From: Roseospirillum parvum
GTDB taxonomy: Bacteria; Pseudomonadota; Alphaproteobacteria; Rhodospirillales; Rhodospirillaceae
Assembly: GCF_900100455.1 (NCBI RefSeq)
Contig: NZ_FNCV01000001.1
Coordinates: 475,093-539,092, forward strand
Direction of reading: 5' to 3'
Length of the DNA stretch: 64,000 nucleotides
A program made the position numbers and the translations under genes. Shown piece after piece: positions 1-8,195 of the stretch. The notes under the pieces were generated by a model, which saw only the letters and a list, made by a program, of their open reading frames with translations, did no database searches and was not told the origin of the DNA. Numbering within the stretch: position 1 is the stretch's first letter; each line of letters starts with the position of its first letter.

Positions 1-69
1 GTGCTGGTCATGGCGGTGGTGGCGGGGCGTGGCCTGACGCGTTGGCGGAACCCGGACCCGTCCCCCTGA
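1..69 (+). CDS. 3' end of an upstream gene (partial)
   Basis: Frame 1 is open from the window edge to a TGA at 67-69 and reads VLVMAVVAGRGLTRWRNPDP plus two residues. A short hydrophobic stretch followed by a basic, proline-containing tail would suit the C-terminus of a membrane protein. Only 22 codons are visible, so function cannot be assigned, and the frame could be open by chance in this GC-rich DNA. A CCGTCCCC/GGGGACGG inverted repeat follows at about 58-102. Confidence 0.3.
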   Translation: MLVMAVVAGRGLTRWRNPDPSP

Positions 70-160
70 TCGGCGGTTGTCGCCGGGGGCTTGCCGGGGA
101 CGGTGGGCTGGGTCACCCTGAATGGGCGAGGTTCCACGCTTGGCCAGAGGAGGGTGTCCC

Positions 161-733
161 GTGCCACAGCCCGACCATGTGATCCGCCTGGAGTTGCCCG
201 AGAACCCGGACATCGGCCCGGAAATGCGGGCCTTCTTCGAAAAGTGCGAGGAAAAGCTGGGCATGGTGCCCAACGTGCTGCGCGCCTACACCATGCATCC
301 GGAAAAGCTGAAGGCCTTCTCGGCCTACTACAACACCCTGATGCTGGGGCCCTCCGGCCTGAGCAAGCTGGAGCGCGAGATGATCGCGGTCACCGTGTCG
401 TCGGCCAACCGCTGCTACTACTGTCTGGTGGCTCATGGCCAGGCCATCCGCCAGTTGGCCGAGGACCCCGAACTGGGCGAGATGATCGCCTTCAACTATC
501 GGGTGGCCGAGTTGCCGGCGCGGCAGCGCCGCATGCTGGATTTCGCCTGGAAGCTGACGGTGAGCCCCCACGAGGTCGCCGAGGCCGACCGCCAGGGGCT
601 GCGCGACGAGGGCTTTTCCGAGGCCGACATCTTCGACATCATCGACGTGGCGGCCTTCTTCAACTACACCAACCGGATGGCCCACGGCACCGACATGATC
701 CCCAATGCGGCGTATCATCGCCGCGACCGCTGA
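161..733 (+). CDS. peroxidase-related (AhpD/carboxymuconolactone decarboxylase-like) protein
   Basis: A 190-residue protein of the AhpD-like alkylhydroperoxidase/carboxymuconolactone decarboxylase fold. The redox pair is visible as C85-Y-Y-C88 followed by H92, in the context SSANRCYYCLVAHG, typical of uncharacterised peroxidase-related enzymes. Members reduce organic peroxides through the CxxC pair in the cytoplasm; the substrate here is unknown. The start chosen is GTG at 161, because AGAGGAGG ends 7 bases upstream and conserved sequence begins there; an in-frame ATG at 122 lacks a ribosome site. The gene precedes a hemerythrin-domain gene by 70 bp on the same strand, which may hint at a shared link to oxygen or redox stress. 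Confidence 0.8.
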   Translation: MPQPDHVIRLELPENPDIGPEMRAFFEKCEEKLGMVPNVLRAYTMHPEKLKAFSAYYNTLMLGPSGLSKLEREMIAVTVSSANRCYYCLVAHGQAIRQLAEDPELGEMIAFNYRVAELPARQRRMLDFAWKLTVSPHEVAEADRQGLRDEGFSEADIFDIIDVAAFFNYTNRMAHGTDMIPNAAYHRRDR

Positions 734-765
734 GCAGCGCTTCGGGTCTTTTCGGATACCACATC

Positions 766-803
766 GACCATGCCCCGATATTGACCATGCCCCGATATTG
801 GCC
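766..803 (+). repeat. 17-bp tandem repeat up to a start codon
   Basis: Two exact copies of GACCATGCCCCGATATT lie at 766-782 and 783-799. A third, truncated copy (GGCCATGCCC) supplies the ATG at 804 used as the start of the hemerythrin gene. Every copy carries an ATG. No good Shine-Dalgarno sequence lies between the copies. Confidence 0.85.
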
Positions 804-2414
804 ATGCCCATAGTCTGGCGCCAGCGGATGAGCGTCGGCGATCCGGCCATCGACGCCGACCACAAGCGTCTGATCGCCATCGTCAACGAGTTCGAGGACC
901 TGATCGCCAGCGGCGGCGACAGCGACCGGCTGTTCGCCCTGCTGCGCGACCTGCACGACTACACCCAGGAGCACTTCGCCCGCGAGGAGGCCCTGCAACG
1001 GCGCATCGCCTTCCCCGAGGCGACCGCCCACGCGGCCCGCCACCGCGCCCTGATGGGGCAACTGGAAAGCCTGTTCGTGCGCTGCGCCCACGCCAAGAGC
1101 GAGGCCAACCGCCGCCTGTTGATGGTCGAGATCGAGCACATGCTGCGCGATTGGCTGGTCGAGCACATCATCCGGGAAGACTTGCGCATGCGGCCCTACA
1201 TCCTGGCCGCCCGGGGCCAGAAGGACCCGGCCGGGGCGCCGCCGCCCCGGCTCGATCCGCCGCCGCCCCGGCCCGACCCACCGCCCGACCCACCGCCCGA
1301 CCCATTGCCCGTCCCGCCGCCCGCCCCGCCGCCCGACCCATCGTCCGCCCCGCCACCCGCCCGGCCCGCCCCGCCGCCCGCCCGGCCCGTCCCCGAGCCG
1401 GCGCCGGTCGCGCCGCCGCAAACCAGGCCGGCGCCCACCCCGCCGCCATCCCCCGAGCCGAGGCCCCAGGCGGCGGCCCGGCCCGCCGTCGCGCCGACGG
1501 CCCGGCCAGTTCCCAAAGCGGCTCCCACGCCGGCTCCGGCATCCGTCCCCAGACTGGCCCCGCCGGCTGCCAGACCGTCTTCGCCGCCGGTCAGGGCCCC
1601 CGGTTCGGCCAAGCCATCCGACAGAACGACGCCGGCCCAGGCGCCAGCCGCCAAGGCGCCGCCCACCGCCAAGGCACCGCCCACCGCCAAGGCACCGCTC
1701 ACCGCCCGGGGCCCGGCCGCGCCGCCGGCCGGCCCCGGCAAGGGGGGCGGTGTCGGGCTGGAGACGGCCGGCGGCGTCCCCCCGGCCAAGCCGAAACCCG
1801 GCCTCGAGACCGCCCCGGCCGAGGCGCCCCGGAAGACACGTCGCGAGGTCGGCATCGAGCTGCGCGAAACCCCGACCAAGGCCAAGGCGACCCCGGCCGG
1901 GCTCGATCTCGGACCGATCCTGGCGGCCCATGCCGAGTGGCTCGACTCGGGTGGCCGGGGGGGTGCCCGGGCGGTGCTCAAGGGCCAGGACCTGGGCGGC
2001 GCCGATCTGGCCGGGGCGCGGCTGGCCAACGCCGACCTCAGCGAGGCCGACCTCAGCGACGCCACCCTGGCCGGGGCCGATCTTTCCGGCGCCGACCTGC
2101 GGCGCGCGGTGTTCGCCGCCGCCAACCTGACCGGGGCCCAGCTCGGGGTCAGCCGGCTGCGCCATGCCGACCTGCGCATGGCCCAACTGGGCGAGGCCAA
2201 CCTGCGCGGCGCCGATCTGGCCGGGGCGCGCTTCGCCGGGGCCGAGGTCGGCGGGGCCGATCTGGCCGGCGCCAACCTGTTGCAGACCGACCTCGCCGAC
2301 GCCGACCTCGGCCAGGCCGAGGGGCTGACCACGGCCCAGGTGGCCAGCGCCCGCCTCAACGCCAAGACCCGTCTGCCGGCCGGGGTGCGCCGGCCGGTCA
2401 AGGCCGCCGGCTGA
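804..2414 (+). CDS. hemerythrin-domain protein with Pro/Ala-rich linker and C-terminal pentapeptide repeats
   Basis: A 536-residue three-part protein. Residues 1-130 are a complete bacteriohemerythrin domain with all seven expected iron ligands in register: H20, H57-x3-E61, H76-x3-H80 and H121-x4-D126. It should bind O2 at a di-iron centre. Residues of about 135-385 are low-complexity Pro/Ala/Arg with PPPDPPPDP-like tandem units. Residues of about 389-508 contain some 23 pentapeptide repeats of the A(D/N)Lxx type, which fold as a right-handed beta-helix. No signal peptide or membrane segment is seen, so it is probably cytoplasmic. The start at 804 matches the usual hemerythrin N-terminus (VWRQRMSVGDPAID); the frame is open further upstream without a better start. 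The fusion may tie oxygen sensing or storage to a scaffolding surface, but that is inference. Confidence 0.85.
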   Translation: MPIVWRQRMSVGDPAIDADHKRLIAIVNEFEDLIASGGDSDRLFALLRDLHDYTQEHFAREEALQRRIAFPEATAHAARHRALMGQLESLFVRCAHAKSEANRRLLMVEIEHMLRDWLVEHIIREDLRMRPYILAARGQKDPAGAPPPRLDPPPPRPDPPPDPPPDPLPVPPPAPPPDPSSAPPPARPAPPPARPVPEPAPVAPPQTRPAPTPPPSPEPRPQAAARPAVAPTARPVPKAAPTPAPASVPRLAPPAARPSSPPVRAPGSAKPSDRTTPAQAPAAKAPPTAKAPPTAKAPLTARGPAAPPAGPGKGGGVGLETAGGVPPAKPKPGLETAPAEAPRKTRREVGIELRETPTKAKATPAGLDLGPILAAHAEWLDSGGRGGARAVLKGQDLGGADLAGARLANADLSEADLSDATLAGADLSGADLRRAVFAAANLTGAQLGVSRLRHADLRMAQLGEANLRGADLAGARFAGAEVGGADLAGANLLQTDLADADLGQAEGLTTAQVASARLNAKTRLPAGVRRPVKAAG

Positions 2415-2543
2415 GCGCGCCATCACCGAAGACGGGGGATCGCCAAGCGGTTAGGCGTTTCCAGTCCGGGCAAGGTCCAGTAGGCTGCCCGGAACATCGA
2501 CATCCCGCCGTCCGTCCCCCGCCATTCCACGGAGTCTTCCTCC

Positions 2544-4358
2544 ATGCGCACCTTCGGCAAGGTCGTTCTTGGCATTCTCGCCTTCCTCGGCGTGCTGTTC
2601 ATGGTTCTGGTGGGGGCCGGGGTGTGGGGCACCCTGACCCTGACCCGGATGGCCGAGGAACAGGGGCCGGAGCCACCCGAGGCGGCGGTGCTGACCCTGG
2701 ACCTGGACCAGCCGCCGGGAGGGCCGCGGGGGCCGGCCGCCCTGTTCTCGACCCGCACCGCGCCGCTGCCGCCACTGCTCGGCACGGCCGAGGCGCTGCG
2801 CCGGGCGGCCGATGATCCGCGCGTCGTCGGGCTGGTCGCCACCCTGTCGAGCAGCCCGCTGGGCATGGCCGAGGTGCAGGAACTGCGGGCCGCCATCAAG
2901 GACTTCCAGGCCGCCGGCAAGCCGGCCATCCTGTTCAGCGAGACCCTGGCCGAGGGCAACGCCACCGTCGACTACTATCTGGCCAGCGCTTTCGGCGAGC
3001 TGTGGCTGCAACCCTCCGGCGCCCTGGCCACGGTCGGCCTGTCGATGGAAATGCCGTTCCTGCGCGAGGCGCTGGCCGAGATCGGCGTCCGCCCCTCGTT
3101 CAGCACCCGGCACGAGTACAAGTCGGCGATGGACAGCCTGACCCGCGCCGACATGGCGGCGCCGGTGCGCGACAACCTCAACCGGCTGATGGTGTCCTGG
3201 TTCACCCAGATCGAGAGCGCCGTGGCCGAGGATCGCGGGCTGTCGGTGGAAACGGTGCGCCGGCTGATCGACAACGCCCCGCTGGTCGCCGCCGAGGCGC
3301 TGGACGCCGGGCTGGTCGATCATCTGGGCTACGCCGATCAGGTGACGGTCGAGGTGGACGAACGCCTGGGCGAGGAGCGGATGAGTCTGGACGCCTATGT
3401 GAACCTGCTGGCCGCCGAGCAGGCGGTCCCGGCCGACGACGAGGGCCACCGCCCGCGCGTCGCCCTGATCGACGCCACCGGCCCCATCGTGCGCGGCGAC
3501 GGCCAGACCCCCGGCCCGCTGGGCGGCAACGCCAGCGTCGGCGGCACCCGGCTGGCCCGCGACCTCATCAAGGCCGGCGAGGACGAGGAAATCGACGCCA
3601 TCCTGCTGTTCGTCGACAGTCCGGGCGGCTCCTACGTCGCCTCGGACACCGTCTGGCGGGCCATCGACAAGGTGCGCGCCGAGGGCACCCCGGTGGTCGC
3701 CCTGATGGGCGACGTGGCCGGCTCGGGCGGCTACTTCATCGCCATGAACGCCGACCGCATCGTGGCCCGGGGGGGCACGGTGACCGGCTCCATCGGGGTG
3801 GTCGCTGGCAAGTTCGTGCTGGAAAAGCTGTGGGACAAGCTGGGCGTCACCTGGGAGGGCATGATGATCGGCGCCAACGCCGGCATCTGGAGCCCCAACC
3901 GCGACTTCAATCCGGCCGAGCAGGCCCGCTTCGAACACCATCTGGATGTGATCTACGCCGATTTCGTGGGCAAGGCGGCGGCCGCCCGGGGGGTCGACGA
4001 GGCGGCCATGGACGGCCTCGCCCGGGGCCGCGTGTTCAGCGGCGTCGATGCCCTCGAAAACGGCCTGATCGACGCCCTGGGCGGCTACCCGGCGGCGCTC
4101 GAGGCCCTGCGCGAGGTGCTCGACCTGCCAGTCGGGGCGGAACTGAGGGTCAGCCTCTACCCCAAGCCCAAGCCGCCCTTCGAGCGCCTGCTGGAGGACC
4201 TTGGGAACGGCCAGGGCCTGCCCTTCGCGGCGATGCGCGGCCTGCTGCTGCTGGCCGCCCTGGAGCAGCGGGCCGAGGTGGTGATGCCGCTGCTCGAACC
4301 GCTGGCCCCGCTGCCCGGGCCCCTGACCACCCAGGGCGTGCCCGTCGATCCGGGCTGA
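2544..4358 (+). CDS. sppA: signal peptide peptidase SppA, 67K type
   Basis: A 604-residue S49-family membrane serine protease of the long, two-domain (E. coli-like) form. An N-terminal membrane anchor spans about residues 6-30. The general base is K193 (HEYKSAMDSL) in the first domain and the nucleophile S394 (VAGSGGYF) in the second. Their spacing of 201 residues matches the Lys209/Ser409 arrangement of E. coli SppA. It digests released signal peptides at the inner membrane. The upstream 129 bp show no other gene; the ATG at 2544 follows GGAG at about 2531. It probably forms a monocistronic unit or a short unit with the following purU. Confidence 0.93.
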   Translation: MRTFGKVVLGILAFLGVLFMVLVGAGVWGTLTLTRMAEEQGPEPPEAAVLTLDLDQPPGGPRGPAALFSTRTAPLPPLLGTAEALRRAADDPRVVGLVATLSSSPLGMAEVQELRAAIKDFQAAGKPAILFSETLAEGNATVDYYLASAFGELWLQPSGALATVGLSMEMPFLREALAEIGVRPSFSTRHEYKSAMDSLTRADMAAPVRDNLNRLMVSWFTQIESAVAEDRGLSVETVRRLIDNAPLVAAEALDAGLVDHLGYADQVTVEVDERLGEERMSLDAYVNLLAAEQAVPADDEGHRPRVALIDATGPIVRGDGQTPGPLGGNASVGGTRLARDLIKAGEDEEIDAILLFVDSPGGSYVASDTVWRAIDKVRAEGTPVVALMGDVAGSGGYFIAMNADRIVARGGTVTGSIGVVAGKFVLEKLWDKLGVTWEGMMIGANAGIWSPNRDFNPAEQARFEHHLDVIYADFVGKAAAARGVDEAAMDGLARGRVFSGVDALENGLIDALGGYPAALEALREVLDLPVGAELRVSLYPKPKPPFERLLEDLGNGQGLPFAAMRGLLLLAALEQRAEVVMPLLEPLAPLPGPLTTQGVPVDPG

Positions 4359-4419
4359 CCCGGGGCCGGTTGCCTCGCCGGCCGGATTGGGCTATGTCCC
4401 GCTGCGGCCCCTTCTTTTT

Positions 4420-4470
4420 GAGGACCCAGTTTCGAGGGCCCGGTTTCGAGGGCCCAGTTTCGAGGACCAG
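4420..4470 (+). repeat. 14-bp tandem repeat upstream of purU
   Basis: Three units of a 14-base repeat (GAGGACCCAGTTTC and variants GAGGGCCCGGTTTC, GAGGGCCCAGTTTC) at 4420-4461, plus a partial fourth to about 4470. The repeat ends 8 bases before the purU ATG. Each unit contains GAGG, so it also supplies Shine-Dalgarno-like sequence. Confidence 0.85.
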
Positions 4471-4478
4471 ACCCGCCC

Positions 4479-5333
4479 ATGGCCGAGCACCTGTTCATCC
4501 TCAACCTGTGTTGCCAGGATCGCCCGGGTCTGGTGGCGTCGGTGACCACCGAGCTGGCCGCCATCGAGGCCAACATCGCCGAAAGCGCCCAGTTCTGGGA
4601 CCGCCAGTCGGACCGCTTCTTCATGCGGCTGGCCTTCACCGTGCCCGAGGGCGTGGACCACGAGGCCATCGACCGGGCGCTGGACAGCCCGGTTGAGCGC
4701 TTCGGCATGAAGACCACGCTGACCGACACCACCCGCCGGCCGCGCGTCATCATCATGGTGTCGCGCTTCGACCATGCCATGCTGCATCTGCTCTACCAGA
4801 TCCGGGTCGGCTGGCTGGACGCCGAGGTGGCGGCCATCGTTTCCAACCACGAGGCCAACCGGCGCACCGCCGAGCTGGAAGGCATTCCCTTCCACCACCT
4901 GCCGATCAACTCGGACAACAAGGAGGCGCAGGAGGCGGCGCTGCTCGACCTGGTGCGCGACAGCGGGGCCGACCTGGTGGTGCTGGCGCGCTACATGCAG
5001 ATTCTGTCCGAGAAGCTGTCCAACCGGCTGTACGGCAAGGTGATCAACATCCACCACTCGTTCCTGCCCAGCTTCAAGGGGGCCAAGCCCTATCACCAGG
5101 CCCACGAACGCGGGGTGAAGCTGATCGGCGCCACGGCCCACTACGTGACCGCCGATCTGGACGAGGGGCCGATCATCGAGCAGGAGACCGAGCGCGTCTC
5201 GCACGCCCTGTCGCCGCAAGACCTGATCGCCAGCGGCCGCGACATCGAAAGCCGCGTCCTGGCCCGCGCCGTGAAGCTGCACCTGGAGCGTCGGGTGATG
5301 CTGAACGGCCGCAAGACGGTGGTGTTCGACTAG
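4479..5333 (+). CDS. purU: formyltetrahydrofolate deformylase
   Basis: A 284-residue protein hydrolysing 10-formyl-THF to formate and THF, which balances the one-carbon pool and feeds PurT-type purine synthesis. Residues 1-80 form an ACT regulatory domain (LNLCCQDRPGLVASVTTEL). Residues of about 85-284 are a formyltransferase fold with the catalytic trio N190, H192 (INIHHSFLPSF) and D228 (ADLDEGPI), spaced 38 residues apart as in the GART family. Start ATG 4479 lies just behind the 14-bp tandem repeat. Length is normal for PurU. Confidence 0.94.
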   Translation: MAEHLFILNLCCQDRPGLVASVTTELAAIEANIAESAQFWDRQSDRFFMRLAFTVPEGVDHEAIDRALDSPVERFGMKTTLTDTTRRPRVIIMVSRFDHAMLHLLYQIRVGWLDAEVAAIVSNHEANRRTAELEGIPFHHLPINSDNKEAQEAALLDLVRDSGADLVVLARYMQILSEKLSNRLYGKVINIHHSFLPSFKGAKPYHQAHERGVKLIGATAHYVTADLDEGPIIEQETERVSHALSPQDLIASGRDIESRVLARAVKLHLERRVMLNGRKTVVFD

Positions 5334-5338
5334 GGCAA

Positions 5339-5495
5339 ATCCCGGGCGATCCGGAACGGATCGCCCAAACCGGATCGCCCGGGATTCGCGCTCGGCCCTA
5401 GAGCAGATCGCGCCCAATCTGAATCGCCAAGCGATTCAGATTGGGCGCGTGAATCTGCTCTCGATTCAATGATTTAGAGCACGGACCGTGCTCTA
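5339..5495. repeat. cluster of palindromes between convergent genes (TAGAGC family)
   Basis: Three inverted repeats lie between purU and the convergent 3-hydroxyacyl-CoA dehydrogenase. (i) ATCCCGGGCGATCCG at 5339-5353 pairs with 5371-5385. (ii) GAGCAGAT... at 5401-5427 pairs with 5431-5460 around a GAATCGC/GCGATTC core. (iii) A perfect 21-base palindrome, TAGAGCACGG-A-CCGTGCTCTA, occupies 5475-5495. The last three bases of (iii), read on the minus strand, are the TAG stop of the dehydrogenase. They may serve as bidirectional terminators although T-runs are absent. Related elements lie at 22866 and 44148. Confidence 0.85.
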
Positions 5496-6344
5496 GCCGA
5501 CCCGCCAGCCCTTGCCGGCGCGCCGCCCGTCGTGCCCGGCGGCCACCTTCTGGCGCAGCAGCGGGCGGGGCATGAAGCGCGGCCCGTAGGCCTGGTGCAG
5601 AATGTCCTGGACGTCCTCGCACAGCCCGTTGCCGACCAGATCCATCAGCTCGAAGGGGCCGACCGGGTGGCCCAGGCCGAGGCGGCAGGCGGTGTCCACC
5701 TCTTCCGGGGTGCACACCTCCTCCTCGACCAGCCGCACCGCCTCGATCATCAAGGCGTGCAGCACCCGGTTGACGGCAAAGCCGGCCACGTCCTTGACCT
5801 TGATCGGCGTCTTGCCGACGGCCCGGCACAGGGCGAGCACGCGCTCCACGGTGTCCGGCGTCGTCTCGAAGGCCGGGATCACCTCGACCAGCGGCATGCG
5901 GTGGACCGGCGAGAAGAAGTGGGTGCCAAGAAAGAGCTTTTGCCGCTCGGCCGAGGTGGCGGCGGCCAGGGAGGAGATGGGCAGGGTCGAGGTGTTGGAG
6001 GCGAACAGGCAGTCGGCCGGGGCGAGGCGGTCGAGGCGGGCGAAGGTCTCGCGCTTCACCCCGGCGTCCTCGAACACCGCCTCGACGATCAACTGGCGGT
6101 CGGCGTAGGCCTCAAGGTCGTCGACCACCGTCAGGTTGGCCAGGGCGGTGGCCTGTTGCTCGGCCGTGAACAGGCCGCGCCCGACGGCTTTTTCCAACAG
6201 CGTTTCCAGCTTGCCGATGACCCCGGCGCGGGTTTCGGGATTGGCGTCGGTGAGCAGGGTCGGGTGGCCGGCCATGGCGAAGGTGAGGGCGATTTCCGAG
6301 CCCATCATGCCGGCGCCGACGACGCCCACGGGAAGGCGGTGCAT
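5493..6344 (-). CDS. 3-hydroxyacyl-CoA (3-hydroxybutyryl-CoA) dehydrogenase
   Basis: A 283-residue NAD-dependent dehydrogenase oxidising 3-hydroxyacyl-CoA to 3-ketoacyl-CoA. The N-terminal Rossmann motif is G10-A-G12-M-M-G15. The SNTSTLPISSLA and GTHFFSPVHRMPLVEVI blocks contain the catalytic Ser/His region. The C-terminal dimerisation domain includes DVAGFAVNRVL and GLGHPVGPFELMDLVG. Size and motifs fit the single-domain Hbd/FadB2 type. It is the last gene of the six-gene minus-strand operon, starting 30 bases after the preceding acyl-CoA dehydrogenase, with GGGAG before the ATG. Its TAG stop lies inside a palindromic repeat. Confidence 0.9.
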   Translation of the reverse strand: MHRLPVGVVGAGMMGSEIALTFAMAGHPTLLTDANPETRAGVIGKLETLLEKAVGRGLFTAEQQATALANLTVVDDLEAYADRQLIVEAVFEDAGVKRETFARLDRLAPADCLFASNTSTLPISSLAAATSAERQKLFLGTHFFSPVHRMPLVEVIPAFETTPDTVERVLALCRAVGKTPIKVKDVAGFAVNRVLHALMIEAVRLVEEEVCTPEEVDTACRLGLGHPVGPFELMDLVGNGLCEDVQDILHQAYGPRFMPRPLLRQKVAAGHDGRRAGKGWRVG

Positions 6345-6374
6345 GGGTGTTCTCCCTGGTCTGTGGTGGGGTGC

Positions 6375-8180
6375 TCAGAAACAGTCCTCGGGCAGGCTGG
6401 CCCAGGTCCCGTCGAGGACCGCGAGGCCGTCCAGCCAGGGGCCGACGCGGGGCAGCTCCCAGGCGAAGAAGTGGTGGCAGGCGGCCAGCTTGCCGGTCAG
6501 GAAGGCGTGCTCGGCGGCGGCGGGAGCGGCGTCGAGGCCGGCCTGGGCCACTCGCGCCTGCTTGAGCCACAGCCAGGCGACGACCACATGGCCCAGCGCC
6601 TCCAGGTAGACCGAGGCGTGGCCCAGGGCGGTTTCGGCCCGCCCGCCGGCCATGGCCGCGAGCAGCCCGGCGGTGGTGGCGCGGACCCGGACCAGGATGT
6701 TTTCCAGCGCCCCGGCATGGCTGGCCAGGGGCGGCGTGTCGCGGCTGGCGGCGATGGTCGCCTCGATGCGGTCGCACAGCAGCGCGAAGGCGGCGCCGTC
6801 CTCCTGGCGCACCTTGCGGCCCAGCAGGTCCTGGGCCTGGATGCCGTGGGTCCCCTCGTGGATGGGGTTCAGACGGTTGTCGCGCCAGGTCTGCTCGACC
6901 GGGTAGTCGCGGGTGTAGCCGTAGCCGCCCAGCACCTGGATGGCCAGATTGTTGCCCTCCAGACACCATTGGCTGGGCCAGCTCTTGGCGATCGGGGTCA
7001 GGATGTCGAGCAGACGGCGGGCCTCGGCGCGGGCCGGCGCGTCGTCGGCGGTGTGCTCGTCGTCGATCAGCCGGCCGCAGTACAGGGTCAGGGCCAGGGC
7101 ACCCTCGGCATAGGCCTTCTGGGCCAGCAGCATGCGCTTGACGTCGGCGTGGCGCAGGATCGGCACCTGCGGCGTGGCCGGGTCCTTGGCCCCGGGCGGG
7201 CGGCCCTGGGCGCGCTCGCGGGCGTAGGCCAGCGACTGGCGGTAGCCGGCGTGGCCCAGGGCGGCGGCCCCGTTGCCGACGATGACCCGGCTTTCGTTCA
7301 TCATGTGGAACATGGCGGCCAGCCCCTGGCCCGCCTCGCCGACCAGCCAGCCGGTGGCGCCCTCGGCCTCGCCGAAGTTGAGCAGGGTCGAGGTGGTGCC
7401 GCGATAGCCCATCTTGTGGATCAGCCCGGCCAGGGCGATGTCGTTCTTCTCGCCCGGGGCGCCGTCCGGCCCGGGCAGGAACCTGGGGACCAGGAACAGG
7501 CTGATGCCCTTGACCCCGGGCGGCGCGTCGGGCAGCCGGGCCAGCACCAGATGGACGATGTTGCGGGCCAGTTCGTGCTCGCCGCCGGAGATGAAGATCT
7601 TGGCGCCGAACAGCCGGTAGCTGCCATCCTCCTGTGGCTCGGCCCGGGTGCGCAGGTCGGCCAGCGAGCTGCCGGCCTGGGGCTCGGTCAGCGCCATGGT
7701 GCCGAAGAAGTCGCCGGCCAGCAGGGGCGGCAGCCAGGTTTCCTTCTGCGCTTGCGAGCCGAACACCGAGATCAGGTTGGCCGCCGCCTGGGTGAGGAAG
7801 GCGTAGGTCATGGTCGAGATGTTGGCGGCGCTGAACAGGGCGTTGATGGCCAGATTGACGCTGTAGGGCACTTGCAGTCCGCCCCATTCGGCGTCGCCCA
7901 CGGCGGCCATGAAGCCGGCTTCCGAGAACCGCCGCAGCGCCGCGCCGACCTCGGGGATGGTGACCACCCGGCCGTTTTCCAGACGCGGCTCGGCTTCGTC
8001 GGCCTTGCGGTTGTGGGGGGCGAAGTGGTCGCGGGCCAGGGCCTCGGCGGTGTCGAGCATGGCGGCGATGGTGTCGCGGCCGTGGTCGGCGTGACGCGGG
8101 CGCTCGGCCAGCCGCTCCACCTCAAGCAGATCGAAGAGCAGGAAATCCAACTCGCGGCGCGGGATCAGGCTGTCGTCCAT
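6375..8180 (-). CDS. acyl-CoA dehydrogenase, long form with C-terminal extension
   Basis: A 601-residue flavoprotein of the large acyl-CoA dehydrogenase group (AcdA/DmdC-like, about 590-600 residues), longer than the classical 380-residue enzymes. Visible blocks include MALTEPQAGSSLADLRT (FAD/substrate loop), ISGGEHELARNIVHLVLAR, MNESRVIVGNGAAALGHAGY, and VLGGYGYTRDYPVEQTWRD with IHEGTHGIQAQDLLGRKV, typical of this subfamily. The C-terminal 130 residues match the acyl-CoA dehydrogenase C-terminal domain. It should introduce the 2,3 double bond in an acyl-CoA; chain type is unknown, and a DmdC-like (methylmercaptopropionyl-CoA) role is not excluded. It starts 15 bases after the GntR gene ends. 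Confidence 0.9.
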   Translation of the reverse strand: MDDSLIPRRELDFLLFDLLEVERLAERPRHADHGRDTIAAMLDTAEALARDHFAPHNRKADEAEPRLENGRVVTIPEVGAALRRFSEAGFMAAVGDAEWGGLQVPYSVNLAINALFSAANISTMTYAFLTQAAANLISVFGSQAQKETWLPPLLAGDFFGTMALTEPQAGSSLADLRTRAEPQEDGSYRLFGAKIFISGGEHELARNIVHLVLARLPDAPPGVKGISLFLVPRFLPGPDGAPGEKNDIALAGLIHKMGYRGTTSTLLNFGEAEGATGWLVGEAGQGLAAMFHMMNESRVIVGNGAAALGHAGYRQSLAYARERAQGRPPGAKDPATPQVPILRHADVKRMLLAQKAYAEGALALTLYCGRLIDDEHTADDAPARAEARRLLDILTPIAKSWPSQWCLEGNNLAIQVLGGYGYTRDYPVEQTWRDNRLNPIHEGTHGIQAQDLLGRKVRQEDGAAFALLCDRIEATIAASRDTPPLASHAGALENILVRVRATTAGLLAAMAGGRAETALGHASVYLEALGHVVVAWLWLKQARVAQAGLDAAPAAAEHAFLTGKLAACHHFFAWELPRVGPWLDGLAVLDGTWASLPEDCF

Positions 8181-8195
8181 GGGTTTCTCTCGTGC

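Noticed and set aside
660-2426. Minus-strand open frame with periodic LGxAxxG-like repeats
   Set aside because: The periodicity is the reverse image of the pentapeptide repeats in the hemerythrin fusion on the plus strand.
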